A DNA stretch of 64,000 nt from NCBI GenBank assembly GCA_963751695.1, contig CAVVVP010000009.1, positions 434,001 to 498,000 of the forward strand. Reading direction: 5' to 3'. The notes beneath the pieces are model-generated. The model searched no databases. It saw only the letters and a program-made list of their open reading frames with translations, and was not told where the DNA came from. This DNA is from SZUA-22 sp963751695. GTDB taxonomy: Bacteria > Bacteroidota > Ignavibacteria > Ignavibacteriales > Melioribacteraceae. This document shows positions 43,351 to 53,249 of this stretch, one piece after another. Position 1 is the first letter of the stretch, and each line of letters begins with the position of its first letter. Made by a program: the position numbers and the translations under genes.

Positions 43351-44696
43351 ATTACAAAACAGAGTTATTAAACAAAATTGCTGATAAATCGATTAAGGTC
43401 GGTATTATCGGACTTGGATACGTGGGTCTTCCTCTTGGTCTTGAGTTTACTTCGAAAGATATTGAAGTTCTCGGATTTGATCTTGATCAAAAGAAAGTTG
43501 ATGATATAAATAATGGTAAAAGTTATATCAAGCATATTGATCAAAAAAGAATTGAAAAATCGGTAAAAGCAAAGAAACTAAAAGCCACAGCTGATTTTTC
43601 ACTCATGCCCACATGCGATGCAATAATTATTTGTGTACCTACTCCACTTAATGAGCATAGAGAACCAGATATGAAATATATCACAAGTACTTCTGATAGA
43701 ATTCAAAAATATCTGAGACCGGGGCAAATTGTAACGCTTGAATCAACTACCTATCCCGGAACTACTGAAGAAATCTTGCTTCCTTTATTTGAAAAGGCAC
43801 CAGTCGTTCAAGGTATTAGTAAAGAGAAATATGTTGCTGGAATTGACTTTTTCTTAGCATTTTCGCCCGAACGTGAAGATCCAAATAATCCTGATTTTAA
43901 TACTTCTACAATTCCAAAAGTAGTTGGTGGTGTTACTGAATCTTGTGTTGAAATTGCATGTGCACTTTACGATCAAGTAATCGTTGAGACAGTGCCTGTT
44001 TCTTCTCCAAGAGTAGCTGAAGCTACAAAATTGCTTGAGAACATATATCGTTCTATAAACATCGCGTTAGTTAACGAATTAAAAATGGTTTTTGAAAGAA
44101 TGAATATTGATGTTTGGGAAGTAATTGAAGCAGCTAAAACGAAACCTTTTGGTTATAATGCTTTCTACCCTGGTCCTGGACTTGGTGGACATTGTATTCC
44201 GATTGATCCATTTTATCTTACTTGGAAAGCTCGAGAATATGAAGTTAATACTAAATTCATTGAGCTAGCAGGCGAGATAAATACATATCAGCCATATTAT
44301 GTTGTTGATAAAGTTTCCGAAGCTCTAAATAGTCACCAAAAATCTCTTAATGGATCAAAAGTGTTAGTTCTTGGTGTCGCATATAAGAAAAACATTGATG
44401 ATATGAGAGAATCTCCATCTTTGAAACTTATTGAGATATTACGCGATCGTGGCGGAATCGTTGATTATAATGATCCCTTCATTCCAACAATGCCTAGAAC
44501 TCGCAAGTATGAATATGATATGAATTCAGTTGAACTCAGTAAAGAGAACTTGAATAGTTATGATTTAGTTCTACTAAGTACTGATCATGATGATTATGAT
44601 TATCAAATGGTATATAAAAACTCAAAGTTACTTGTTGATACTAGAAATGCACTTAAGTTCAAAGGAATCTATAACGGTAAGGCTATAAAAGCATAA
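43347..44696 (+). CDS. wbpA: UDP-N-acetyl-hexosamine 6-dehydrogenase (WbpA/WecC type)
   Basis: The 449-residue enzyme oxidises C6 of a UDP-N-acetylhexosamine to the uronic acid with NAD. The Rossmann motif is GIIGLGYVGLPLGLEF, the thiol catalytic segment is GPGLGGHCIPIDPFYLTWKARE, which is the WbpA/WecC/TviB version rather than the UDP-glucose dehydrogenase FGGSCFPKD, and the third domain includes LGVAYKKNIDDMRESPS. It opens the polysaccharide cluster behind the sigma-54-like promoter. With WbpB-like and WbpD-like genes downstream it fits the route to UDP-GlcNAc(3NAc)A. Confidence 0.92.
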   Translation: MNYKTELLNKIADKSIKVGIIGLGYVGLPLGLEFTSKDIEVLGFDLDQKKVDDINNGKSYIKHIDQKRIEKSVKAKKLKATADFSLMPTCDAIIICVPTPLNEHREPDMKYITSTSDRIQKYLRPGQIVTLESTTYPGTTEEILLPLFEKAPVVQGISKEKYVAGIDFFLAFSPEREDPNNPDFNTSTIPKVVGGVTESCVEIACALYDQVIVETVPVSSPRVAEATKLLENIYRSINIALVNELKMVFERMNIDVWEVIEAAKTKPFGYNAFYPGPGLGGHCIPIDPFYLTWKAREYEVNTKFIELAGEINTYQPYYVVDKVSEALNSHQKSLNGSKVLVLGVAYKKNIDDMRESPSLKLIEILRDRGGIVDYNDPFIPTMPRTRKYEYDMNSVELSKENLNSYDLVLLSTDHDDYDYQMVYKNSKLLVDTRNALKFKGIYNGKAIKA

Positions 44697-44703
44697 TTTC
44701 TGT

Positions 44704-45099
44704 ATGATAAAAAATTATTTTTCTACTGATATTTCAAAAAAGCAAGCTTCCGATACAGGCATGGCGATGGTCATGATCTTACTCATCATCGCCATGCTGA
44801 CCGAAAAGGATTTGTTTTTAATAATGGCTATTCTTTCTCTAATTACAAACATGACAATACCTATGATTTTCTATCCGGTTGCAGTAATCTGGTTAGGAAT
44901 ATCGCATTTACTTGGAACAGTTGTATCGAAAATCATTTTAACTCTAGTGTTCTTTATACTCGTAATGCCAGTTGGTTTATTAAGAAAAATTATTGGGAAA
45001 GATGATTTGAAGCTAAAAGAATTTAAAAAATCATCTTCTAGTGTGATGATTATCCGAAATCAGTTATTTTCAAAACTTGATATCGAAAAACCTTATTAA
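44704..45099 (+). CDS. SxtJ-like small membrane protein
   Basis: The 131-residue protein has three or four hydrophobic helices (MVMILLIIAMLTEKDLFLIMA, MTIPMIFYPVAVIWLGISHLL, LTLVFFILVMPVGLL) and a basic C-terminal tail. It matches the SxtJ-type family found next to carbamoyltransferase genes. Its biochemical role is unknown; a membrane assembly factor for the carbamoyl-transfer step is possible (inference). A DUF5989-like small gene and the carbamoyltransferase follow directly. Confidence 0.75.
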   Translation: MIKNYFSTDISKKQASDTGMAMVMILLIIAMLTEKDLFLIMAILSLITNMTIPMIFYPVAVIWLGISHLLGTVVSKIILTLVFFILVMPVGLLRKIIGKDDLKLKEFKKSSSSVMIIRNQLFSKLDIEKPY

Positions 45100-45113
45100 A
45101 ATTAATTTGAGCT

Positions 45114-45263
45114 ATGGAATTTATTAAAGATCTATATTCTTTCTTAAAGGTACGTAAGAAATTCTGGTTACTTCCCATAATAGTCGTTCTACTTGTTTTT
45201 GGAGTTCTAATTGTACTAACTAGCGGTTCAGCTATTGCTCCATTTATTTATACTCTATTTTAA
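45114..45263 (+). CDS. DUF5989-like 49-residue membrane protein
   Basis: The ATG at 45114 begins MEFIKDLYSFLKVRKKFWLL and continues through a single transmembrane helix to GSAIAPFIYTLF. The basic RKKFWLLP run before a hydrophobic segment is the pattern of the DUF5989 family, whose genes lie between SxtJ-like and carbamoyltransferase genes in many bacteria. Spacing is 14 bases on both sides. Function is unknown. Confidence 0.8.
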   Translation: MEFIKDLYSFLKVRKKFWLLPIIVVLLVFGVLIVLTSGSAIAPFIYTLF

Positions 45264-45276
45264 TTTAATTTCCTGA

Positions 45277-47139
45277 ATGTCTACAATAATTTTAGGAATT
45301 TCAGCCTACTATCACGACAGTGCAGCTGCATTAATAATCAATGATGAAATAATTGCAGCGGCTCAAGAGGAAAGATTTACAAGAAAAAAACATGATTCTT
45401 CTTTTCCAATTAATGCAGTTAAGTATGTTATGAGTGAGGCTGGAATTTCTTCGCAAGACCTATCAGTTGTTTCTTTCTATGATAAACCATATATAAAATT
45501 TGAAAGATTACTTGAAACCTATCACTCATTTGCTCCAAGAGGACTCAAAAGTTTTATCTCAGCAATTCCAGTGTGGATTAAAGAAAAGCTATTCATGAAA
45601 AAAATGCTGAGAGATGAATTATCAAAGTTAGGTATATCAAAAGTTCCAGTCCTTTTTCCGGAGCATCACCTTTCTCATGCAGCAAGTGCTTTTTATCCTT
45701 CACCCTTTAGTGAATCAGCAATTCTTACAATTGATGGTGTGGGTGAATGGGCCACAACCACCATCGGCTATGGAAGAGGAAATCAAATTGAGATTTTTAA
45801 GGAACTTCATTTCCCACACTCTGTTGGTCTTCTTTATTCTGCTTTCACTTACTATTGTGGGTTTAAAGTTAATAGTGGTGAGTATAAATTGATGGGATTG
45901 GCTCCCTATGGGATTCCTAAATCAACACAAACGAAAAATTTTAAAAAACTCATTTTAGAATATTTAGTTGATGTGAGAGAAGATGGTTCGATTCTTCTTA
46001 ATATGGATTATTTCCAGTTTGCCACTGGACTTAAGATGACTTACGATTCAAAGTTTGAAAAATTATTTGAAATTCCACCAAGAAAAGAAGAATCAGAAAT
46101 TACTCAATCGTATATGAATTTAGCTTTGGCAATACAAGAAGTTACTGAAGAAATTGTATTGCAACTAGCAAAAACAGCGAAAGAATTGAGTCACTCAGAT
46201 AATTTAGTTCTAGCTGGAGGGGTTGCATTAAATAGTGTAGCAAATGGAAAGTTATTAAACAGCCATCTATTTAAAAATATTTGGATTCAACCAGCTGCTG
46301 GAGATGCCGGAGGTGCTTTAGGTGCAGCATATCTGGGGTACTATATTTGGAAGGGTAAAGAAAGAAAAATTAGCAATAGTAAACCTGACGGGATGAAAGG
46401 ATCTTATCTCGGACCAAGTTATAATAACAAACAAATTATGACGGTAATAAGAAGATACGGTGCAAAGTATAAATACTACTCAGATTTTGAAGAAGTTATT
46501 AACGAGATAGCAGAAAAGATAGCCCAAGGAAAAGTTGTTGGATGGTTTCAGGGAAGAATGGAGTTTGGTCCAAGGGCTCTAGGTAATAGAAGTATATTGG
46601 GTGATGCACGAAATCCTGAGATGCAAAAAAAGCTTAACCTAAAAATTAAAAAGAGAGAAGGATTCAGACCGTTTGCCCCAAGTGTACTAGAAGAAGATAT
46701 CGATGAATATTTTGAAATTAAAACTCCTTCACCTTATATGTTGCATGTAGTGAATGTAAAGGAAAAAAGACTAAAATCTTCCCCGGAAAACTCTACTGAG
46801 TCAGGATTATATGAGAGATTATATTCTCAGCGTTCAGATATTCCCGCTGTTACTCATATTGATAATTCGGCAAGGTTGCAAAGTGTAAATAAAGAGACGA
46901 ATCCCAAGTATTGGAAACTGATAAAGGAATTCAAAAATCAAACAGGTTATGGTGTAATAATTAACACTAGTTTCAATGTAAGGGGAGAACCAATTGTCTG
47001 TACACCTGAAGATGCATATAAATGCTTCATGAATACGGAGATGGATTTCCTGGTAATTGAAAATTTCATTTTTGAAAAAAGTGAGCAAACTGATATAAAA
47101 AATATATCGAAGCTTAAACAAATGTTCGAAATTGACTAA
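45277..47139 (+). CDS. Carbamoyltransferase (NodU/CmcH/SxtN family)
   Basis: The 620-residue enzyme transfers a carbamoyl group from carbamoyl phosphate to a hydroxyl. The YrdC/Kae1-like N-terminal half opens LGISAYYHDSAAALI and includes the metal histidines in PEHHLSHAASAFY; GGVALNSVANGKL follows, and the C-terminal domain has GRMEFGPRALGNRSILGDAR and TSFNVRGEPIVCTPEDA. In this cluster the acceptor is probably a sugar of the surface polysaccharide (inference). Together with SxtJ-like and DUF5989 genes it forms a recognised conserved triple. Confidence 0.95.
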   Translation: MSTIILGISAYYHDSAAALIINDEIIAAAQEERFTRKKHDSSFPINAVKYVMSEAGISSQDLSVVSFYDKPYIKFERLLETYHSFAPRGLKSFISAIPVWIKEKLFMKKMLRDELSKLGISKVPVLFPEHHLSHAASAFYPSPFSESAILTIDGVGEWATTTIGYGRGNQIEIFKELHFPHSVGLLYSAFTYYCGFKVNSGEYKLMGLAPYGIPKSTQTKNFKKLILEYLVDVREDGSILLNMDYFQFATGLKMTYDSKFEKLFEIPPRKEESEITQSYMNLALAIQEVTEEIVLQLAKTAKELSHSDNLVLAGGVALNSVANGKLLNSHLFKNIWIQPAAGDAGGALGAAYLGYYIWKGKERKISNSKPDGMKGSYLGPSYNNKQIMTVIRRYGAKYKYYSDFEEVINEIAEKIAQGKVVGWFQGRMEFGPRALGNRSILGDARNPEMQKKLNLKIKKREGFRPFAPSVLEEDIDEYFEIKTPSPYMLHVVNVKEKRLKSSPENSTESGLYERLYSQRSDIPAVTHIDNSARLQSVNKETNPKYWKLIKEFKNQTGYGVIINTSFNVRGEPIVCTPEDAYKCFMNTEMDFLVIENFIFEKSEQTDIKNISKLKQMFEID

Positions 47140-47165
47140 GATTTTAACTTAACACAGGTATATAA

Positions 47166-48149
47166 ATGAATATTCTCGAAGACTTCAAAATAGCGATAAT
47201 TGGTGCTGGCCGTTGGGGTTTCAATCACGTACGGACCGCAAACTCCTTACTCAAACCAAATAATATTACAGTTTTTGATTCAATAGAAGAGACAAAAGCA
47301 AAAATTAAGGAATTAAATTCTGAAATAAACTTCACGAGTAATTTTGATTCTATTTTGGACGATAGATCAATTACGGCTTGTATTATTGCAACTCCTGCAG
47401 AAACACATTTTGAAATAGCAAAAAAGTGTATGGAAAATGGGAAACATGTTTTGGTTGAAAAGCCAATTACACTTTATTCTGAAGAAGCTGAGGAACTTCA
47501 TAAACTGAGTCAGACAAAAAAATTAAAACTCATGGTTGGTCACGTCCTTCTGTTTCATCCAGCCGTCCTAAGAATGAAAGAGGGAATTGAAAATGGCGAA
47601 ATTGGAAACCTTCAGTATATCTATAGTAACAGATTAAATCTCGGAGCTATTAGAAGTGAAGAAAATATATTATGGAGTTTTGCACCTCACGATATTTCAG
47701 TTATCCAATATTTAATTGAGGACAATCCAATCTCAGTTACTGCTTATGGTTCAGATATTTTGCAACATGGAATTGAAGATACTACCATAACATACTTAGA
47801 TTATCCTGGAAAAGTTAGTGCTCATATTTTTGTTAGCTGGTTGCATCCCTTTAAGGAACAAAGGATGATAGTCACTGGTGATAAAGGGATGTATGTATTT
47901 GAAGATTCAGCAAGTTCTGATAAATTAAAACTATATGATAAGGGATTTAAAAAAGTTAACGGAAACTTTGAAAAGTTCGACAACGAATATCAAGTGATTG
48001 AATTTGAAACTAAGATGGCGTTGACAGAGGAGCAAATACATTTTTATGAATCCATTATCAATGATACCAAACCAAGAACAGATGGTAAACATGCATATGA
48101 AGTTTTAAAAATATTGAATCAAGCAACAGAATCATTAAAATCGAAATAA
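47166..48149 (+). CDS. wbpB: Gfo/Idh/MocA oxidoreductase, WbpB-like
   Basis: The 327-residue NAD-dependent oxidoreductase has the Rossmann start KIAIIGAGRWGFNHVRT, the EKP motif in VLVEKPITLYSEEA, and a C-terminal substrate domain with APHDISVIQYLI. In the Wbp pathway WbpB oxidises C3 of UDP-N-acetylglucosaminuronate before amination. The symbol is inferred from the neighbouring WbpA-like and WbpD-like genes, the latter starting 28 bases downstream. Confidence 0.85.
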   Translation: MNILEDFKIAIIGAGRWGFNHVRTANSLLKPNNITVFDSIEETKAKIKELNSEINFTSNFDSILDDRSITACIIATPAETHFEIAKKCMENGKHVLVEKPITLYSEEAEELHKLSQTKKLKLMVGHVLLFHPAVLRMKEGIENGEIGNLQYIYSNRLNLGAIRSEENILWSFAPHDISVIQYLIEDNPISVTAYGSDILQHGIEDTTITYLDYPGKVSAHIFVSWLHPFKEQRMIVTGDKGMYVFEDSASSDKLKLYDKGFKKVNGNFEKFDNEYQVIEFETKMALTEEQIHFYESIINDTKPRTDGKHAYEVLKILNQATESLKSK

Positions 48150-48177
48150 GAAATTATTATTGAATAGAGAGGAAAAA

Positions 48178-48765
48178 ATGGAAGAGAAAAAATTTTATGT
48201 AAATGAACATGCAGTTGTAGATGAGAATGTAGATATCGGAGAAGGTACAAAAATATGGCATTTTGCTCATGTTCAAAGTGGATCCAAAATCGGGGAAAAA
48301 TGTATATTGGGCCAAAATGTTAATGTTGGAAATAATGTTTCCATTGGAAATTTTGTAAAAATTCAGAATAATGTATCCGTTTATGAGGGAGTAACACTTG
48401 AAGACTACGTTTTTTGCGGACCTTCAATGGTATTCACAAACATTTTGAATCCAAGAAGTAAATATCCACAAGTAGGGGCAAAATACTATATCAAGACTTT
48501 AGTTAAAGAAGGAGCCTCACTGGGCGCGAATTGTACAATTGTCTGCGGACATACTATAGGAAGATTCGCCTTTGTTGGGGCCGGATCTGTTGTGACGAAA
48601 GATGTCCCAGATTTTGCACTCGTAGTTGGTAATCCAGCAAGAATTATAGGGTGGTATAGTGAAGCTGGTCAAAAATTAGTATTTGATAAAAGTGGATTTG
48701 CCAACTGTGAAAAAAGTGGTAAAAAATATAAACTAGAAAATGAGAAAGTAATTGAGGTGCAATAA
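48178..48765 (+). CDS. wbpD: WbpD-like UDP-3-amino-uronate N-acetyltransferase
   Basis: The 195-residue protein is a left-handed beta-helix acyltransferase with hexapeptide repeats from VDENVDIGEGTKIWHFAHVQ onward and the diagnostic CGPSMVFTNILNPRSKYP segment of the WbpD/WlbB family. The enzyme acetylates the 3-amino group of UDP-2-acetamido-3-amino-uronate. The ATG at 48178 follows GAGAGG; an upstream TTG is rejected. A direct abutment (start at next base) with the epimerase gene supports one operon. Confidence 0.93.
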   Translation: MEEKKFYVNEHAVVDENVDIGEGTKIWHFAHVQSGSKIGEKCILGQNVNVGNNVSIGNFVKIQNNVSVYEGVTLEDYVFCGPSMVFTNILNPRSKYPQVGAKYYIKTLVKEGASLGANCTIVCGHTIGRFAFVGAGSVVTKDVPDFALVVGNPARIIGWYSEAGQKLVFDKSGFANCEKSGKKYKLENEKVIEVQ

Positions 48766-49694
48766 ATGAAGTTTTTAGTTACAGGTGGTGGTGGATTTAT
48801 TGGTTCTAATTTAGTTGAAGAACTCCTTAAACAGGGTCATTCAGTTAGAGTATTAGATAATTTTTCCACTGGAAGAAGAGAGAACTTAGCAGAATTCAAG
48901 GAAGACATTGAATTAGTAGAGGGAGATATTCGGAGTTATCATATAGTTAAACAAGCTGTTAAGGGAATTGAAGTTATTCTTCATCAAGCAGCATTACCTT
49001 CAGTCCCAAGATCTATAAATGATCCTATTACCTCTAACGAGGTTAATGTGGGTGGTACTCTTAATATCCTTGATGCCGCTAAGGATGCAGGAGTAAAAAG
49101 AGTTGTATTTGCTTCATCTTCATCGATTTATGGTGACAATCCAGAATTACCAAAACATGAAAGAATGACTCCAAAACCATTGTCTCCATATGCCGTATCA
49201 AAGTTAACTGGGGAACATTATTTGCACGTTTTTAACAAGCTTTATGGGTTGGAAACTGTTGCATTAAGATACTTCAATGTTTTCGGTCCTAGGCAGGATC
49301 CTTCATCCCAGTATTCCGCAGTAATTCCTAAATTTATTAAGGCAATAAATAATAATGAGCAACCAATGATTTTTGGAGATGGAGAGCAAAGCAGAGATTT
49401 TACTTATGTTGAAAATGTATGTCAAGCTAATATTTTGGCTGCAACTACGAGTGTGACACTCCAATTGCGATGAACTGTGCAACACACGGACGAGTAACTT
49501 TAAATGAATTATTCAAATGTTAATTCATATCTTGGTAAAAGAGATAATACTCCAATTTATTCAGATCCAAGACAGGGTGATATTAAGCATTCCTTTGCGG
49601 CAATTGATTTAATAAAAGATCCATCGGATACTTACCAAAATTAACATTTCAAGAAGGTTTATATAAAACAATAGATTTTTATACAAATAGTTAA
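48766..49694 (+). pseudogene. NAD-dependent nucleotide-sugar epimerase (WbpP/GalE type), frame-broken at the 3' end
   Basis: The first 230 residues are an intact short-chain epimerase: TGGGGFIGSNLVEELL, LHQAALPSVPRS, SSSIYGDNPELPK and SPYAVSKLTGE with the YxxxK pair. This resembles UDP-GlcNAc/UDP-Glc 4-epimerases of the WbpP branch. After about 49450 the last 80 residues continue in shifting frames (MNCATHGRVTLNELFK, YSDPRQGDIKHSFA, LPKLTFQEGLYKTIDF), needing three or more indels. Product is probably UDP-galactosamine-type sugar or its uronate. Confidence 0.85.
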
Positions 49695-49704
49695 TGGATT
49701 TAAT

Positions 49705-50477
49705 ATGAAAGTAATAATTCTAGCTGGTGGATATGGTTCAAGATTAGGACATGTTTCTGAGCTTATTCCAAAACCAATGGTTGAAATCGGGGGTCGACCA
49801 ATTATTTGGCATATTATGAAAATATATGCACATCATGGTTTCAATGAATTTGTAGTTGCTTTAGGATATAAAGGGAGTATCATTAAGGATTACTTTTATA
49901 AGTTACAGAATTATAATAGTGATTTTACAGTTGATACATGTACAGGTGAAATAACTTATCACAACACATCAAATGATCATTGGAAAGTTACACTTGTAGA
50001 TACTGGAGAAAATACTCTAAAGGGTGGTAGAATTAAAAGATTAGAAAATTACCTGGATGAAGTAAATATGGCCACTTATGGAGATGGTGTCTCAGACATC
50101 AATATAAATGAACTGGTTGATTACCATAAGGATCATGGTAAATTAGTAACGATCACAGGAGTTAAGACCTCCTTCTATGTTTGGCGAAGTTATTGAAAAA
50201 GAATGGAAAAGTTATATCTTTCGAAGAAAAACCACAGACTAGTAAGGGATTAATTAATGGTGGCTTTATGGTATTTAATAAAGAAATGCTGAATTATCTT
50301 TCAACGGATGAAAATTGTGATTTTGAATTTGGGCCTTTAGAGAAACTAGCTGAGAAGGGAGAGGTGATGACTTATAAGCATCTAGGATTCTGGGAATGTG
50401 CAGATACTGTTCGAGATGTTCAGCATTTAAATAAGTTAATGGAAACTGGAAAGGCAAAATGGAAAGTCTGGGAATAA
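49705..50477 (+). pseudogene. rfbF: Glucose-1-phosphate cytidylyltransferase, frame-broken in the middle
   Basis: RfbF makes CDP-glucose from CTP and glucose 1-phosphate. The N-terminal part has LAGGYGSRLGHVSELIPKPM, HIMKIYAHHGFNEFVVALGYKG and TYGDGVSDI; the C-terminal part has FEEKPQTSKGLINGGFMVF and LGFWECADTVRD, both diagnostic. Frame changes occur near 50167 and 50205, the middle frame giving PSMFGEVIEKE as expected. It lies just before rfbG, whose ATG overlaps its 3' end. Confidence 0.88.
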
Positions 50478-51565
50478 AAGAATTATTGGTTTATAGAAAT
50501 AAAAGAGTTTTAATTACTGGGCATACTGGGTTTAAGGGATCGTGGCTTTCAATATGGTTAATGAATTAGGTGCTGAAGTAACCGGATTTTCGCTTGATCC
50601 AAAAACTATTAGGGACAATTTTATTTTGAGTGAATATATCTAATAGTATTGATGACCTACGTGGGGATATCAGAAATAAAAATGAAGTATTCGAAGTTCT
50701 TAACGAGGTTCAACCCGAAATTGTTTTTCATATGGCTGCTCAGTCGCTCAGTACTTGATAGTTACCAGAATCCTTTATTGACCTATGAAACAAATACACT
50801 TGGAACTGCAAATATTCTTGAAGCAATCCGGAATACAGTAATCGGTTCATAACTTCTATCATGATAACTACGGATAAAGTATATCAAAACAAGGAATGGA
50901 TTTGGGGCTATCGTGAAAACGAACCTGTTGGTGGTTATGATCCTTACAGTGCAAGTAAAGGTGCAGCAGATGTAATCATTAATTCATATAGGAATTCATT
51001 TTTTAACTCGAAAGATTTCAATAAACATGGAAAATCGTTGTCTTCTGTCAGAGCAGGAAATGTTATTGGCGGAGGTGATTGGTCGGAAAACAGAATAATA
51101 CCAGATTGTATCAAAGCTATAGAAAATAACAAATCAATTGAAATCCGAAATCCATCAGCAACACGCCCTTGGCAGCATGTATTAGAACCACTAGGGGGAT
51201 ATTTACTTCTTGGAGCTAAAATGATAGAATCCCCAAATAAATTTTCAGATAATTGGAATTTCGGTCCTACCTTTGAAAATATTGTTGAAGTCAGAACTCT
51301 CGTGAATTCTTTGATCAACAATTACAAATCAGGTGACTGGAAAGATATTTCAGAAGATGATACTCCACATGAAGCTAATCTTTTATCATTAGATATTAGC
51401 AAGGCTTATTTCCAACTTGGATGGAAACCTGTTTTAAATTTTGAAGAAACAATCAGTTACACTACTGAATGGTACAAAGATTATAAAGCTAAAGATGTAT
51501 ATCAGATATGTAAGAATCAAATTAAAAAATATTCGAAAAAATGGAATTTACAGAAAGAAAAATAG
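50459..51565 (+). pseudogene. rfbG: CDP-glucose 4,6-dehydratase, frame-broken in the first third
   Basis: RfbG converts CDP-glucose to CDP-4-keto-6-deoxyglucose. The start reads NKRVLITGHTGFKGSWLSIW, then NELGAEVTGFSLDPKTI in another frame, EVLNEVQPEIVFHMAAQSL, NPLLTYETNTLGTANILEAIRN and an intact second part with MITTDKVYQNKEW, YSASKGAAD and PWQHVLEPLGGY. At least four indels are needed (near 50560, 50641, 50752, 50842); the first is a lost A in an A run. The intact 3' part overlaps the rfbC-like start by 25 bases. Confidence 0.88.
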
Positions 51566-52101
51566 ATGGTACTTTTGAAATCCAGTTAAAACCGTATGTA
51601 GATGAACGCGGTTATTTCATGCGAACGTTTGATGAAAAAATATTTGAGAATTTGGGTATTAAAAATAATTGGGTGCAAGAAAATCATTCAAAGTCCGTAG
51701 TAAAAAATGTTATTCGTGGTTTACATTTTCAACTACCACCTTATACAGAAACAAAGCTTGTTCGTTGTATCAGGGGGAAAGTATTGGATGTATTTGTAGA
51801 TTTAAGGGACGGCTCTAAATCATTTGGCCATTGGGATTCGATAGTATTAAGCGATGAAAACAAAAAAATGATTTTAATCCCTCGTGGATTTGCTCATGGT
51901 TTTTGTACTCTTTCAGAAATTTCAGAAGTTACATATAAAGTGGATAATTATTATTCACCTGAATTTGAAAGAGGATTAATTTGGAATGATGAAAATATTA
52001 AAATAAAGTGGCCAACTAATTTCCCATTTCTTTCAGAAAAAGATAAAAAAAATATATCATTTGAAGAATTCATAAAAAACTATAAGGCAATCTCAGTATG
52101 A
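51541..52101 (+). CDS. rfbC: dTDP-4-dehydrorhamnose 3,5-epimerase-like protein
   Basis: The 186-residue cupin-fold protein has the RmlC motifs: GVQENHSKS-type QENHSKSVVKNVIRGLHFQ with the catalytic histidine, FVDLRDGSKSFG, PRGFAHGFCTLSE and VDNYYSPEFERG with the catalytic tyrosine region. RmlC epimerises C3 and C5 of a 4-keto-6-deoxy sugar. Being next to rfbFG rather than rmlABD, its substrate may be the CDP-linked 4-keto-6-deoxyglucose (inference). It is intact and overlaps the next gene's start by four bases. Confidence 0.9.
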   Translation: MEFTERKIDGTFEIQLKPYVDERGYFMRTFDEKIFENLGIKNNWVQENHSKSVVKNVIRGLHFQLPPYTETKLVRCIRGKVLDVFVDLRDGSKSFGHWDSIVLSDENKKMILIPRGFAHGFCTLSEISEVTYKVDNYYSPEFERGLIWNDENIKIKWPTNFPFLSEKDKKNISFEEFIKNYKAISV

Positions 52102-53243
52102 ACATTAGGTTATTTAAGCCTTCATTGGGAGTTGAAGAACTCAATAATATCAAAGATGCGTTTGATAGATCATGGGTCGGATTAGGTCCAAAAGTAAACG
52201 AATTTGAAGAAAAATGGGCGAAATTTATTGATTCACCCATTGCTTTCGGATTGAACTCAGCAACCGCTGCTTTACATATTGCTTTGGGTACATTTAAATT
52301 CCCCGAGGGGAAAAAAGTTTTAGTCCCATCTTTAACTTTCGCAGCAACAGCAACAGCAATTTTATATAATAGATTAGTACCAGTGTTTGTTGATTCGGAT
52401 CCAGTTACTCTGGGAATTTGCTTAGAAGATCTTGAAAGAAAATATGATAAAGATTGTGTTGCTGTAATTCCCGTTCATTATGCTGGTCATCCAGTTCCTA
52501 TGGAAAAACTTATTCCATGGGCTAATGAAAAAGGATTAAAAGTTATTGAAGATTGTGCTCACACTGCTGGTGCAAAGTATAAAGGCAAAACTTTAGGTAC
52601 CTGGGGTGATATTGGATGTTTCAGTTTTGAAGAAAAAAAATTAATGACTACGGGAGATGGTGGGATGATTGTAGCCAATGATCCTGAATTACTTAAAGAT
52701 GTTAAAGCAATGCGATGGGTCGGTATTGATAAAGATAATTGGAAGACAGCACAATCCTATACCGATGCAAATAAGGATGCAATGCATTGGTTCTATGAGA
52801 TAAATGTTTTAGGTTACAAATACAATATGAATGATCTTGCAGCATCTATCGGATTGGCGCAGTTAGAAAAACTACCCCGAATGAACGCCCATCGATCTGA
52901 AGTTATAAGAGCATACTTAAACGGTATAATGAATATTGAGAGTATACAACCGTTACTTCCATTTGAACCTGAAAATTATGTTTATCAAATGTTTGGAATT
53001 CGAGTTGAAAAACGAGATGAATTATGATATAACTAAAATCAAAAGGAATTGCCACGGGTTGTCATTATACCCCACTTAGTTTACAACCTCTTTTTAAACC
53101 CTATGCTAAGGATTGTGAATATATAGAGAAAGAGCATAGAAATTTATTACATCTACCTCTACATTCAGAATTTAACAGAGACTGAAGTTAATTTTATAAT
53201 TGAGAATCTGAAAGATCTAAAACCACGACTATTATGTAAATGA
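52098..53243 (+). pseudogene. DegT/DnrJ/EryC1/StrS sugar aminotransferase, frame-broken at the 3' end
   Basis: A PLP-dependent nucleotide-sugar aminotransferase. Intact to about residue 308, with SWVGLGPKVNEFEEKWA, LNSATAALHIAL, EDCAHTAGAKYKGKTLGTWG and the PLP lysine within FSFEEKKLMTTGDGGM. The rest is recovered in other frames: GIATGCHYTPLSLQPLFKPY and ELTETEVNFIIENLKDL. The lysine rules out an RfbH-type dehydratase, which has histidine there. It may aminate the CDP-4-keto sugar, or serve as the missing WbpE step. Its start overlaps rfbC by four bases. Confidence 0.82.
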
Positions 53244-53249
53244 AGTTAG

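Noticed and set aside
52098..53027. The DegT protein as an RfbH-type 3-dehydratase following rfbFG
   Set aside because: RfbH has His at the PLP position and is longer; this protein keeps Lys in EEKKLMTTGDGG.
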